A stretch of DNA of 64,000 bases from Akkermansiaceae bacterium (GTDB lineage: Bacteria; Verrucomicrobiota; Verrucomicrobiia; Verrucomicrobiales; DEV007): NCBI GenBank assembly GCA_024233085.1, contig JACKQC010000003.1, forward strand, positions 248,001-312,000, given 5' to 3'. Position 1 is the stretch's first letter. Every line of letters starts with the position of its first letter. The position numbers were made by a program, and so were the translations under genes. The notes beneath the pieces were generated by a model, which was not told where the DNA came from, did not search any database, and was given only the letters and a program-made list of their open reading frames with translations. Below, piece after piece: positions 53,711-62,733 of the stretch.

Positions 53711-55174
53711 TCACCCCCGCAGCTTCGCGAGGATCGCCTCGGTCACGAGCTTCGGATTTGCCTTGCCCTTCGAGAGTTTCATCACTTGGCCGGTCAGGAA
53801 ATTCGCGGCCTTGTCGTTGCCGTCGCGGACTTCCTGGGCGGGGCCCGGATTCGCTTCGATGGCCTGGTCGATGAAGGCGTCGACCTCGCCGGCGTCGGCG
53901 GGCTCGAAACCCAGGTCCTTCGCGATGGCGGACGGCTCCTTTTCGGGCGACGCCATCTGCGCGGCGAAGACGTCCTTGGCCTGGTTGTTGGAAATCGTGC
54001 CCGCCTCGATCAGGTCGACCAAGGCCCGGACTTTGTCGGGGGCCACCGGGCACTCGCCGATGGACAGGCTCTGTTCGTTGAGCACGGCGAGCAGGTTGTT
54101 GATGACCCAGTTGGCGATTTTTTTCGCGGACGGCGAGCCTTTCGCGGCCCGCTCGTAAAAATCCGCGAGGGCCTGCTCGCTCGCGAGCACCGAGGCGTCG
54201 TAGTGGGTGATCCCGTAATCGCTTTCGAATCGCGCCACCTTGGCGTGGGGCAGCTCCGGCAGATCGACCCGCACCTTTTCCAGAAGCGCCTCCGTCCGCA
54301 CCGGAAGGAGGTCGGGATCGGGAAAATAACGGTAGTCGTGCGCCTGTTCCTTCGTGCGCATTTCCGAGGTCTCGCCGAGATCGTCGTCCCAGCGGCGGGT
54401 CGATTGCACCAGTGGGATGCCGTTTTCGAGGCAGTGAATCTGCCGGTCGATCTCGTAATGCAGCGCGCGGCGGACAGCCGACACGGAGTTGAGGTTTTTC
54501 AGCTCGATCTTGACCCCGAGTTCGCTCTGTTCCCTGGGTCGGACGGAAACGTTCACATCGCAGCGCAACTGGCCCTTTTCCATGTCGGCGTCGGAAAGTC
54601 CGCCGTAGACGAGAATCTGCCGGAGCGAATTGAGGTAGGCGAAAGCCTCCTCGGGCGAGTCGATCTCGGGATCGGAGACGATCTCCATCAGCGGCGTGCC
54701 GGCGCGATTGAAGTCGATGGTGGTAAAAGTGCTGTGGTGGGTGGATTTGGCGACATCCTCCTCGAGGTGGATGCGGGTGAGCGGCACGACCTTGCCGGGC
54801 TGGGCGATGGTTTTCTGGGCATCCTTGGGGTAGGCCAGATCGTACAACGGCACCCCGCCGCCGAGGCAGAGCGGCAAGTCATACTGCGAGATCTGGTAGT
54901 TTTTCGGCATGTCGGGGTAGAAATAGTTTTTCCGGTCCCACTTCACCACCGGCGGCGTCTCGCAGCCGAGGAGGAGCCCGGCCCGGAGGGTCATCTCGAT
55001 GGCGCCGCGATTGAGCACGGGAAGGGCACCGGGCAGACCGAGACAGGTCGGGCAGGTCAGGGTGTTGGGTTCCGCACCGAAACGCGCCTCGCAGCCGCAA
55101 AACATCTTGCTGCGCGTCTTGAGCTGCACGTGGACTTCGAGGCCGATGCTCGGGATGAAATCGTCTTTCGCCAT
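53711..55174 (-). CDS. gatB: Aspartyl/glutamyl-tRNA amidotransferase subunit B
   Basis: The 487-residue protein starts IPSIGLEVHVQLKTRSKMFCGC and has CPTCLGLPGALPVLN (zinc/cysteine region), TPLMEIVSDPEIDSPEEA and the C-terminal YqeY-like GatB domain, which begins around residue 330. It binds tRNA and the phosphorylated Glu/Asp in the GatCAB complex that converts Glu-tRNA(Gln) to Gln-tRNA(Gln). gatA and gatC are not beside it. Its stop is 7 bp from the convergent methyltransferase stop. Confidence 0.97.
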   Translation of the reverse strand: MAKDDFIPSIGLEVHVQLKTRSKMFCGCEARFGAEPNTLTCPTCLGLPGALPVLNRGAIEMTLRAGLLLGCETPPVVKWDRKNYFYPDMPKNYQISQYDLPLCLGGGVPLYDLAYPKDAQKTIAQPGKVVPLTRIHLEEDVAKSTHHSTFTTIDFNRAGTPLMEIVSDPEIDSPEEAFAYLNSLRQILVYGGLSDADMEKGQLRCDVNVSVRPREQSELGVKIELKNLNSVSAVRRALHYEIDRQIHCLENGIPLVQSTRRWDDDLGETSEMRTKEQAHDYRYFPDPDLLPVRTEALLEKVRVDLPELPHAKVARFESDYGITHYDASVLASEQALADFYERAAKGSPSAKKIANWVINNLLAVLNEQSLSIGECPVAPDKVRALVDLIEAGTISNNQAKDVFAAQMASPEKEPSAIAKDLGFEPADAGEVDAFIDQAIEANPGPAQEVRDGNDKAANFLTGQVMKLSKGKANPKLVTEAILAKLRG

Positions 55175-55305
55175 GCCGACGGGTCTGGTGACGGGTTTAC
55201 TGAAATTCGTTGCTCAAAAAAAGGCCAAGGAACGACCGCGCGGAAATCCCCGGCTTCCCCGCCGAAACCGCCCGTCGCCTCCGTGGCGGGGCGGCGCGGA
55301 TTTCG

Positions 55306-56181
55306 TCACTGAAGGTCTTCCCGGGGCCGTTGGTAGCCCTTGACCACCTCCTGGCGGGCGGGCGAGAGCATGAACCCATCGACCAGAGGGCGCAACTCCA
55401 GTGTGTCCAGCAGCGGCCCGATTCCCGGGTCCAGCGCGGCCGCCCGCACGTCCGGATGGCGGAGCAGGGCGATGTGGTCGCGCTTCTTGTTCAGCTCGTC
55501 CAGCTCGGGGGACGCCAGCAATTCCGCCAACCGCACCGAGGCCGCCACCGGTCGCGATTCGGGGTCGCTCTGCAAATAGGCGAAAAGCTCGGGCTTCTTC
55601 GAGGCGATCAAGAGGCCCACCAGATTGCGTTCCCGCACCCGGCTGTACACGTCCAGAAATCCGAAGACCTCGCGCACCATCGGCACCCGCTCCAGCCCGT
55701 CGCGCCACTGCGCCGAAAGCGGCGTCCGAGGATACTGGTGCGACAAGTAGTTCACCTCCACCCGCGACACATCCTCCAAGTGTCGCAGTTCCATCATCGT
55801 GCCGCCGAGCCGGATACACCACGTCATAATCAGGATCGTGACCAGCGACGGCGCCAGCGAGACGAGGCCGCCGCCGAAGCCGTCGGAGAAAAACCGGAGC
55901 GGTCCCTCCGCGTCGAAAAGCCACTTGAACACCCCCTTGGCGATCTGCCGGACCACCACATAGCAGAGCAGCCCCGCCACAAAGGCGATGGCGAACTTCG
56001 CCCCCCTCGGGAAGGGCAGGTTCACGATGATCGCCTCGTAGGAGAGGTAACCCACCGCCAGGCCGGCCGCGATACCCGAGATGCCCCAGAGGATCGACAC
56101 CACGCCGCTGTTCCACGCGCGAACGAAGAGAGAGACCGTGATAACGAAGAAAAACAGCAGGAATCCGTGCTCCGCGAACAT
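55306..56181 (-). CDS. CvpA-like membrane protein
   Basis: The 291-residue protein has four hydrophobic helices in its first 125 residues (FLLFFFVITVSLFVRAW, VVSILWGISGIAAGLAVG, FAIAFVAGLLCYVVVRQIA, LVSLAPSLVTILIMTWCI), in the CvpA/colicin V production pattern. A soluble helical tail follows with VRLAELLASPELDELNKK. It lies in the inner membrane. CvpA proteins affect envelope homeostasis; the exact role is unknown. It is on the same strand as aroC, 19 bp downstream. Confidence 0.65.
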   Translation of the reverse strand: MFAEHGFLLFFFVITVSLFVRAWNSGVVSILWGISGIAAGLAVGYLSYEAIIVNLPFPRGAKFAIAFVAGLLCYVVVRQIAKGVFKWLFDAEGPLRFFSDGFGGGLVSLAPSLVTILIMTWCIRLGGTMMELRHLEDVSRVEVNYLSHQYPRTPLSAQWRDGLERVPMVREVFGFLDVYSRVRERNLVGLLIASKKPELFAYLQSDPESRPVAASVRLAELLASPELDELNKKRDHIALLRHPDVRAAALDPGIGPLLDTLELRPLVDGFMLSPARQEVVKGYQRPREDLQ

Positions 56182-56200
56182 GTCAGGACGAGGCTCTTGG

Positions 56201-57301
56201 TTAAGACTCCGCGACTCTGCCGCACTGAGCCCGATGACGCAAGCCGTGATCGCACAAAACCAGCGCCGTCATCGCCTCCACGATCGGCACCGCCCGCGGA
56301 AGCACACAGGGATCGTGCCGGCCACGGCCGGTCAGCTCCGTGTCCCGTCCCTCGGCCGACACCGTTTCCTGCGCCGTCATGAGCGTCGCCGTCGGCTTGA
56401 AGGCAACGCGAAAGACGATGTTTTCCCCGTTTGAAATGCCGCCCTGCACCCCACCGGACCGGTTCGTCCGCGTTCGCACGCGACCGCCCTCCATGTAAAA
56501 GGCGTCGTTGTGTTCCCGGCCGGTCATTTGCGTGCCCGAAAAACCCGACCCGATCTCGAAGCCCTTCGTCGCCGGCAGGCTCATCATCGCCTTGGCGAGA
56601 TCCGCCTCCAGTTTGTCGAAAACCGGCTCGCCCCAACCCGCCGGCACCCCGCGCGCGACGCACTCGATCACCCCGCCTGCCGAGTCGCCCTCCGCGCGCA
56701 GGGCCTTGATCAGTTCGATCATCGGCTCCACGGCGTCCGGGTCGCCCGTGCGGACGATGTTCGACTCCACCGTGTCGAAAGCGACCGTGTCCGGGTCCAC
56801 CCGCGCCTCGAGATCGCGGATCGACTTCACCCAGGCGACGATTTCCAGCCCGGGCGCGAACTGGGAGGTCAGAACTCTTTTCGCGATCGCCGCCGCCGCG
56901 ACGCGACCGATCGTTTCCCGCGCCGAGGCGCGGCCGCCTCCCTGCCAGTTCCGGATGCCGTACTTCGCGTCGTAGGTGTAGTCGGCGTGGGAGGGCCGGT
57001 ATTTTTCCGCCATCTCCGAATAGGCCTCCGGCCGCGCGTCCCGGTTGCGCACCAGCACGGAGATCGGCGTGCCCAGCGTCCGGCCCTCGAAGACCCCCGA
57101 CAAAATCTCGCAACGATCCTCCTCCGACCGCGGCGTCACGATTTCCGACTGTCCCGGCCGGCGACGGTCGAGGTCGCGCTGGATGTCGCTTTCGGACAGC
57201 TCGATCCGCGGCGGACAGCCGTCCACGACCACGCCCACCCCGCCTCCGTGCGACTCGCCGAAGGTGTGAACGCGAAAAACCTGTCCAAACGAACTGCCCA
57301 T
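56201..57301 (-). CDS. aroC: Chorismate synthase
   Basis: The 366-residue protein has MGSSFGQVFRVHTFGESHGG, the conserved GRASARETIGRVAAAA (signature 2) and SGTQMTGREHNDAFYMEGG. It converts EPSP to chorismate with reduced FMN, the last common step of aromatic amino acid synthesis. Length and start are standard. Confidence 0.97.
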   Translation of the reverse strand: MGSSFGQVFRVHTFGESHGGGVGVVVDGCPPRIELSESDIQRDLDRRRPGQSEIVTPRSEEDRCEILSGVFEGRTLGTPISVLVRNRDARPEAYSEMAEKYRPSHADYTYDAKYGIRNWQGGGRASARETIGRVAAAAIAKRVLTSQFAPGLEIVAWVKSIRDLEARVDPDTVAFDTVESNIVRTGDPDAVEPMIELIKALRAEGDSAGGVIECVARGVPAGWGEPVFDKLEADLAKAMMSLPATKGFEIGSGFSGTQMTGREHNDAFYMEGGRVRTRTNRSGGVQGGISNGENIVFRVAFKPTATLMTAQETVSAEGRDTELTGRGRHDPCVLPRAVPIVEAMTALVLCDHGLRHRAQCGRVAES

Positions 57302-57373
57302 GACCGGGAACGAGTGAAAAGCCCCACTAGACCGGGAAATCGGCCCTCTCGCAACCGATTTGGTTGGGCACGG

Positions 57374-57898
57374 TCACCCGCCCTCCGATGCCGGCGCGCC
57401 GTCGGGGTCCCCGGTATCGATCACCACATCCCAGGGCGGCAGGCCGAGCCACGAATACAGCGGCTTCGAAAGAAACCCAAACGGCGAACGCATGTAAAAA
57501 ATCGCGTGGCGCCGGAATCGCTGGCCATTCGAATCGAGACTTCTGGGATCGACCGCCTTCAGATCGGCGATGAGGCGCCGGTCCGCCTCCCGGAGATCGC
57601 GCAGCTTCGAATGTTGCGTGTAGGCGATGTCGTGAACGCGGAAGGCCTCGTCGACCCCGTCCACGGGCGGTCCGCCCCAGCCGCCGGGTCCGCCATAGTT
57701 GCCGTACACGGCGATATGCTTCATCAGCGGGTCGATCTCCAGCGACCGCCGCATCGCCTTCGTCGAGATCGGCATGGGCAGTTGGGGGTAGGTCGAAAGA
57801 TCGAGCCGATGCACCCGCGAGGCGCAGGAATTCAGCAAAACCGCCGCGGTCAGAACGGCGAAGACCGGGGAGGCGGCTCGGCGGCGGTGGCGGGACAT
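57374..57898 (-). CDS. Phospholipase A2-like lipoprotein
   Basis: From ATG 57898 the protein has 174 residues. A lipoprotein signal is present (AVLTAAVLLNSC, lipid Cys25). Residues 64-93 read VYGNYGGPGGWGG, then PVDGVDEAFRVHDIAY, close to the calcium-binding loop (YxGxG) and the catalytic HD pair (His89-Asp90) of phospholipase A2-fold proteins. A later Asp (LREADRRLIADL) could complete the dyad. It is likely attached to a membrane and may hydrolyse phospholipid; the activity is inferred. The usual second Cys of the PLA2 active-site helix is missing, so a relaxed fold is possible. Confidence 0.65.
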   Translation of the reverse strand: MSRHRRRAASPVFAVLTAAVLLNSCASRVHRLDLSTYPQLPMPISTKAMRRSLEIDPLMKHIAVYGNYGGPGGWGGPPVDGVDEAFRVHDIAYTQHSKLRDLREADRRLIADLKAVDPRSLDSNGQRFRRHAIFYMRSPFGFLSKPLYSWLGLPPWDVVIDTGDPDGAPASEGG

Positions 57899-57960
57899 GC
57901 GCCCTCCCGTTACGACAGGAGCGGCGCTTCGTCCAGAAAAGGAGTCCGCCACGAGACGGC

Positions 57961-58001
57961 GACCAGACAGGGTTGACTCATCGACCTAACCCTGTTGGGT
58001 C
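57961..58001. repeat. Palindromic repeat copy G (two units), intergenic
   Basis: GACCAGACAGGGTTGACTC and GACCTAACCCTGTTGGGTC face each other. They lie between the start of the PLA2-like gene (57898) and the stop of the DUF5615 gene (58023). Confidence 0.85.
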
Positions 58002-58022
58002 GATCCTCGGGCGAAGAGGCTT

Positions 58023-58370
58023 TTACAGGGGGATAAACTCCACCCGATTTTGAAATTCCTCCGCCGTCACGCAATTCATAAGAATTTCGAGGTCCGCGAC
58101 CGCCCTTCCGATCGGCAGCTTCAATTGATGGCCGTATACCAATCCCGCAAACAAATTGCCGTCGCGTTGCCACCGTTGCGCGATGGCAAGGAGGTCGTCA
58201 TCCTGGGTGAACAGAATTCTCCCCAACGAGTTTGCCCGTACCAGCAGTTTTTCGTCGTCGAATTCGTGGCTCCGATCCTCGAAGGCCGTCTGGACATCCA
58301 CACCGCGGATTCTCAGCCCCGTGGTAATCACCTGAGGCACATGCTGATCCATTAACAGGCGAAGCGGCAT
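58023..58370 (-). CDS. DUF5615-family PIN-like toxin
   Basis: The 115-residue protein begins MPLRLLMDQHVPQVITTGLR (first acidic residue Asp8), and has SHEFDDEKLLVRAN and LFTQDDDLLAIA (further acidic site), as in DUF5615 PIN-like proteins. It is 12 bp after a DUF433-type gene, its usual antitoxin partner. It probably cleaves RNA when free. Confidence 0.82.
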   Translation of the reverse strand: MPLRLLMDQHVPQVITTGLRIRGVDVQTAFEDRSHEFDDEKLLVRANSLGRILFTQDDDLLAIAQRWQRDGNLFAGLVYGHQLKLPIGRAVADLEILMNCVTAEEFQNRVEFIPL

Positions 58371-58382
58371 CGCGAAACCCGG

Positions 58383-58700
58383 TCACCGAATCGCGCCGGC
58401 CGCCCGGAGACGGCGGGAAATCGCGCGAAACTCCGCGGCCGCGGCGCCGACCTCGGCCGTTTCCAGACTTTCCCGGACCACCGCTTCGACCTCGCTCGCG
58501 TGATCGGCATACCATGCCAAGGCGGCGTAAACTTCCCCCAAGCGAAGCTGGGGATGATTCAGGACCAACTCCTCCGCGCTCCAGCCAAACGCCAAGTGTT
58601 CTCGAATCAGGTGGATCGCCTTGAAATTCACCCGTTCGATGAGGGGCATCCCATCCTCGGAAAGCGCCAGGTGCGGGTAGCTGACCAGAGTTGCTCGCAT
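58383..58700 (-). CDS. DUF433-like antitoxin
   Basis: The 105-residue protein contains FKAIHLIREHLAFGWSAEEL and LGEVYAALAWYADHASEVEA, the helix-turn-helix-like DUF433 pattern (compare VYAALAYYxDH). It is first in the pair with the DUF5615 toxin (12-bp gap) and starts divergently from alaS 102 bp away. It is expected to bind the toxin and repress the operon. Confidence 0.8.
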   Translation of the reverse strand: MRATLVSYPHLALSEDGMPLIERVNFKAIHLIREHLAFGWSAEELVLNHPQLRLGEVYAALAWYADHASEVEAVVRESLETAEVGAAAAEFRAISRRLRAAGAIR

Positions 58701-58802
58701 GGGAAAAGGATACGCGCTTTTCGCGCTCCCGCGCCAACCTTTTCTCCCCCTCAGAAACTCCCCCTTGCCCGCCCCGAGATGGCGCGTATTCCTTTCCCCG
58801 CC

Positions 58803-61664
58803 ATGACCTCCCGCGAAATCCGGCAGTCCTTTCTCGATTTCTTCGCCGAAAAGCGGCACAGCATCGTGCCGTCGGCGTCGCTGATGCCGTCGTCCCCGAA
58901 CCTGCTCTTCACCAACGCGGGGATGAACCAGTTCGTGCCCTATTTCCTTGGCACGGAATCGGCGCCCTACGATCCGCCGCGCGCCGCCGACACCCAGAAA
59001 TGCATCCGCGCCGGGGGCAAGCACAACGACCTCGAGGACGTCGGCTACGACACCTATCACCACACCTTTTTCGAGATGCTGGGGAACTGGTCCTTCGGCA
59101 ATTACTTCAAAAAAGAGGCCATCGCCTGGGCCTGGGAACTGCTCGTCGATCGCTGGAAACTCCCGCCCAACCGCCTCTACGCGACCGTTTACAAACCCGG
59201 CCCGGGCGATCCGGCCGACTTCGATCAGGAAGCCCACGACCTCTGGGCGGCGGTCTTCGAGAAGGCCGGGCTCGATCCCGCCGTCCACATCGTCAACGGC
59301 AACAAGAAGGACAACTTCTGGATGATGGGCGACACCGGCCCCTGCGGTCCGTGCTCGGAAGTCCACGTCGACCTCACGCCGGCGGGCGACACCAAGGGCG
59401 CGCTGGTCAACGGCGACGACGCGCGCTGCATCGAGGTGTGGAATCTCGTCTTCATCCAGTTCAACGCCGAGCCGGACGGCAGCTTCCGCCCGCTCCCGGC
59501 CTGCCATGTGGACACCGGGATGGGCTTCGAGCGCGTCTGCTCGATCATCCAGTGCACCAACGGCCTGACCGATTTTTCGAAGCTGCCGTCGAACTACAAC
59601 ACTGACGTGTTTTCGCCGATCTTCGACCGGCTTTCGGAGTTAAGCGGAAAGACCTACACCGCCACCGTTCCCGAGGGCGGCCGACGCGAGGGCCTCGGCG
59701 AGCAGGAGCAGATCGATGTCGCTTTTCGCGTCATCGCGGACCATCTCCGCACGCTTTCGTTCTCGGTGGCGGACGGCATTCTCCCGAGCAACGAGGGCCG
59801 CGGCTACGTGTTGCGCCGAATTCTGCGGCGCGCGGTGCGGTTCGGACGGACGCTGGGGCTGACGGAGCCGTTTTTCTTCAAGCTCGTCGATGTGATCGCC
59901 GAGACGATGGGCGAGGTGTTTCCGGAAATCCGCAACCGCCGGCAAAAGGTGACCGACACGCTGCGAAACGAGGAGGATTCCTTCAACCGCACGCTCGACA
60001 AGGGGATCCAGCTTTTCGAAAGCGCCGCGACGGAAGCGAATGCCATCTCCGGCGAGGACGCCTTCCGTCTCTACGACACCTACGGATTCCCGCTCGACCT
60101 GACTGAATTGATGGCTCGCGAGCGTGGCCTGGCGGTCGATGTCCCCGCGTTCGAGACGCTCATGGAGGAACAGCGCCAGCGCGCCCGCCAGGACTACGAA
60201 AACAAGAAGGCGGTCGTCTCCGCCGGGGTGGATGATCTCGATGTGGGGGAAACGAAGTTCCTCGGTTACGAGTTCGACGAGGCCGAGGCGGTCATCGAAG
60301 CCATTGTCCCGGCGGACGCGGGGCATTACCAGGTCATTCTCGACCGCACGCCCTGCTACGCGGAGATGGGCGGCCAGGTCGGCGACACCGGGCTGATCCA
60401 TGTGCCGGGCCACGATCGCACCGAAGTCGGCCGGCTCCGCGTTCTCGACACGGTAAAAAAGGGCAACGCCTTCGTGCACCTGACGGAACTGATCGAAGGC
60501 CGCGCGCCGGAACCGGGCGAAGGCGTCCGGATTTCCGTCGAGGAGACGCGCCGGCGCGGCGTCGAACGACACCATACGGCGACGCATCTGTTTCACTGGG
60601 CGCTGCACGAGATCGTGAATCCCGACGCGACGCAGCAGGGCTCGATGGTCGCGGAGGACCGGTTGCGATTCGATTTCAACTCCGTCGCCCTGACGCCGGC
60701 GCAGATCGCCGCGATCGAGGAGCGAGTGAACGCCCGCGTCGCCGACGATGACGGGGTGAGTTGGACGGAAGTGCCGCACGCCGAGGTTCGCGACCGGAAC
60801 GACGTGATGCAGTTTTTCGGCGACAAATACGGCGAAAACGTCCGCGTGGTCCAGATCGGCGGCCAAGCCGGCAAGCTCGACGGCTACTCGATGGAACTGT
60901 GCGGCGGCACCCATGTGCGGCGGACGGGCGAGATCGGCCTGTTCAAGGTGCGGAAGGAGGAGGCCATCGCCGCCGGCATCCGGCGGGTGGAGGCCGTCTG
61001 CGGCACAGCGGCGGCGGCTTATGTCTCCGAATTGGCGGAGCAGCTTCGGGCGGAGGCCGAACAGTTGGCCGAAAAGCTCGCCCTCGCCAACGCTGAACTG
61101 TCCAAAGCCGGCGCGGAACCCGTGGAGGCGCCTGTTCCTGCCGCCGAAGCCCAGGCCGCGCCGAATCTGGAAAATCCGACCGCCATCGGCGGTGTGAATG
61201 CATTCCTCCAAGCTCTGGAAAACCATCGCGACGCGCTGAAAAACGCCGCCGTCGAGGCCGACAAGCGTTTGAAAAAAGCCGCCACCGGCGCCGCCGCGCG
61301 CGAGGCCGCGGAGTGGCTCGAAGCCGCCGTCGCCGGGGCCGAGGGCGACGCGCCGAAGCGCCTCGTCGCGCGGCTGACGGGCGACAATCCGGCGCTCCTC
61401 CAGGAATCGCTGAACGGCCTCAAGGCCCGCCAATTCCCCGGTGTCGCGGTGCTGGCGCTCGTCGCCGACGGCACGGTCCATCTCGGCGCGCTGGTGCATC
61501 CGGACTTCACGAAGGCTTACCAGGCCGGAAAACTCGTGCGGGAGCTGACCGCCCTCGTCGGCGGCAGGGGCGGCGGAAAACCGGAGATGGCGCGCGGCGC
61601 CGGCGGCGACACCGGCAAGGTCGATGAAATGCTCGCCGCCGCCCGCGATAAGCTGGCGGGTTGA
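58803..61664 (+). CDS. alaS: Alanyl-tRNA synthetase
   Basis: The 953-residue protein starts at ATG 58803 (TSREIRQSFLDFFAEKRHSI). It has the class II catalytic core (FTNAGMNQFVPYFLGTE, RAADTQKCIRAGGKHNDLED), the editing domain with HHTATHLFHWALHE and CGGTHVRRTGEIGLF (zinc ligands), a helical segment, and the C-Ala domain with a GGRGGGKPEMARGAGG glycine-rich end. It charges tRNA-Ala and clears mischarged Ser/Gly. It is somewhat longer than E. coli AlaS (876), mostly between the editing domain and C-Ala. Confidence 0.97.
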   Translation: MTSREIRQSFLDFFAEKRHSIVPSASLMPSSPNLLFTNAGMNQFVPYFLGTESAPYDPPRAADTQKCIRAGGKHNDLEDVGYDTYHHTFFEMLGNWSFGNYFKKEAIAWAWELLVDRWKLPPNRLYATVYKPGPGDPADFDQEAHDLWAAVFEKAGLDPAVHIVNGNKKDNFWMMGDTGPCGPCSEVHVDLTPAGDTKGALVNGDDARCIEVWNLVFIQFNAEPDGSFRPLPACHVDTGMGFERVCSIIQCTNGLTDFSKLPSNYNTDVFSPIFDRLSELSGKTYTATVPEGGRREGLGEQEQIDVAFRVIADHLRTLSFSVADGILPSNEGRGYVLRRILRRAVRFGRTLGLTEPFFFKLVDVIAETMGEVFPEIRNRRQKVTDTLRNEEDSFNRTLDKGIQLFESAATEANAISGEDAFRLYDTYGFPLDLTELMARERGLAVDVPAFETLMEEQRQRARQDYENKKAVVSAGVDDLDVGETKFLGYEFDEAEAVIEAIVPADAGHYQVILDRTPCYAEMGGQVGDTGLIHVPGHDRTEVGRLRVLDTVKKGNAFVHLTELIEGRAPEPGEGVRISVEETRRRGVERHHTATHLFHWALHEIVNPDATQQGSMVAEDRLRFDFNSVALTPAQIAAIEERVNARVADDDGVSWTEVPHAEVRDRNDVMQFFGDKYGENVRVVQIGGQAGKLDGYSMELCGGTHVRRTGEIGLFKVRKEEAIAAGIRRVEAVCGTAAAAYVSELAEQLRAEAEQLAEKLALANAELSKAGAEPVEAPVPAAEAQAAPNLENPTAIGGVNAFLQALENHRDALKNAAVEADKRLKKAATGAAAREAAEWLEAAVAGAEGDAPKRLVARLTGDNPALLQESLNGLKARQFPGVAVLALVADGTVHLGALVHPDFTKAYQAGKLVRELTALVGGRGGGKPEMARGAGGDTGKVDEMLAAARDKLAG

Positions 61665-61686
61665 ACCAGCGGAGAGACGGGCGAAT

Positions 61687-62565
61687 TCAGCGTCGCTTTG
61701 GCCGCCGAAGAGCCCAGAAGATCCCGGCAATCGTCAGCAGCATCGCGCCCGAGGGCTCGGGCACCGCGGCATAGCTCGGGTAGGCCTGGATTCCCGAGGC
61801 CACCTGCTCCGGCGTGGCCGAAGTGTCGAATCCCGACGTGCGCCCCGAGGCGTCAAAGCTGTACTGTCCCCAGGAGGTGTAAACATACACATAGCTGGTG
61901 TCGCTGAATCCCGTGAAAACCGCCTGCGGCACAAAGGCGAAGAAATCCATCTGCCCGCTCCCCGCGAAGAGACTCGAGTCGATCAACACATAGCTCGTCG
62001 AGGTGGCGTTCATGTCATAAACCAATGTCCCGAGGGTGCCCAGATCCGCCACCGTGGAAGGCAGCGTCGCCGGATCGGTGTCGGTCCCGACGTAAATCCT
62101 GAACTCATCGAGGGACACATAACGGCTGTTTCCCCCGGTGCTCTCGTGGGTGTCGAAGGCGAAAACGTAGGAATCCCCCTCCACCGAGGGCGTCAGTTCC
62201 TGAACCGTCAGATACGGATCGAAACCGCCGGGAATACTGACGTCGTCAAACACGGAGCGGTTGTAGCCGTCCTGGGGGTCGGTGGCGGTCGAACCGTCCT
62301 GAACCCGGTAGAGATCGCGGAATCCACCCGAACCCGATCCGAAATCGTCCGAATTCAAAGATCGACGGAAAAAAGTCCCTTCGAGAAATCCCCCGATCAC
62401 ATCTTCCCCGAAGGGCGTATCGACGCCGGAATCCGAAACCGCCACGCCATCGATCACGTCCCCGGTGAGATTGATGACGGATACCTGCGCCCTCGTCGTG
62501 TCCGGTGTTGCGAAGGAAAGCAACGCGAAGATGAAAACAGCCTCCCAAACATAGCCAATCTTCAT
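61687..62565 (-). CDS. PEP-CTERM exported protein
   Basis: The 292-residue protein has an N-terminal signal (VWEAVFIFALLSFATPDTTRA) and a C-terminal sorting signal: VPEPSGAMLLTIAGIFWAL, then basic RRPKRR. This marks it for an exosortase. The body is beta-rich (SVINLTGDVIDGVAVSDSG, FYVQELTPSVEGD-like stretches) without known catalytic motifs. It is probably surface-displayed or released into the exopolysaccharide matrix. Its upstream region is AT-rich and has a 10-bp inverted repeat (62593-62627). Exosortase genes are not in the window. Confidence 0.88.
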   Translation of the reverse strand: MKIGYVWEAVFIFALLSFATPDTTRAQVSVINLTGDVIDGVAVSDSGVDTPFGEDVIGGFLEGTFFRRSLNSDDFGSGSGGFRDLYRVQDGSTATDPQDGYNRSVFDDVSIPGGFDPYLTVQELTPSVEGDSYVFAFDTHESTGGNSRYVSLDEFRIYVGTDTDPATLPSTVADLGTLGTLVYDMNATSTSYVLIDSSLFAGSGQMDFFAFVPQAVFTGFSDTSYVYVYTSWGQYSFDASGRTSGFDTSATPEQVASGIQAYPSYAAVPEPSGAMLLTIAGIFWALRRPKRR

Positions 62566-62592
62566 AATTATGAAGATTACGATTTTTATAAA

Positions 62593-62627
62593 TTAGAATC
62601 AAGCACTATTTACGTTTTTGATTCTAA
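62593..62627. promoter_or_regulatory. 10-bp inverted repeat upstream of the PEP-CTERM gene
   Basis: TTAGAATCAA (62593-62602) and TTGATTCTAA (62618-62627) are a perfect inverted repeat with 15 bases between, 28 bp before the start codon at 62565. On the minus strand TTGATT-17-TAATCT could be a promoter overlapping it. Two copies of AAAAATGCGAA also occur just further upstream (about 62626 and 62653). Confidence 0.45.
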
Positions 62628-62733
62628 AAATGCGAAGAATTGTCGATATTGCAAAAATGCGAATTAGGGATATTTTTTGGCTTTGGCGGATCGAAATTGA
62701 GAGTTTTCGGAAAAACGAAGAACCGCCCCTCGC

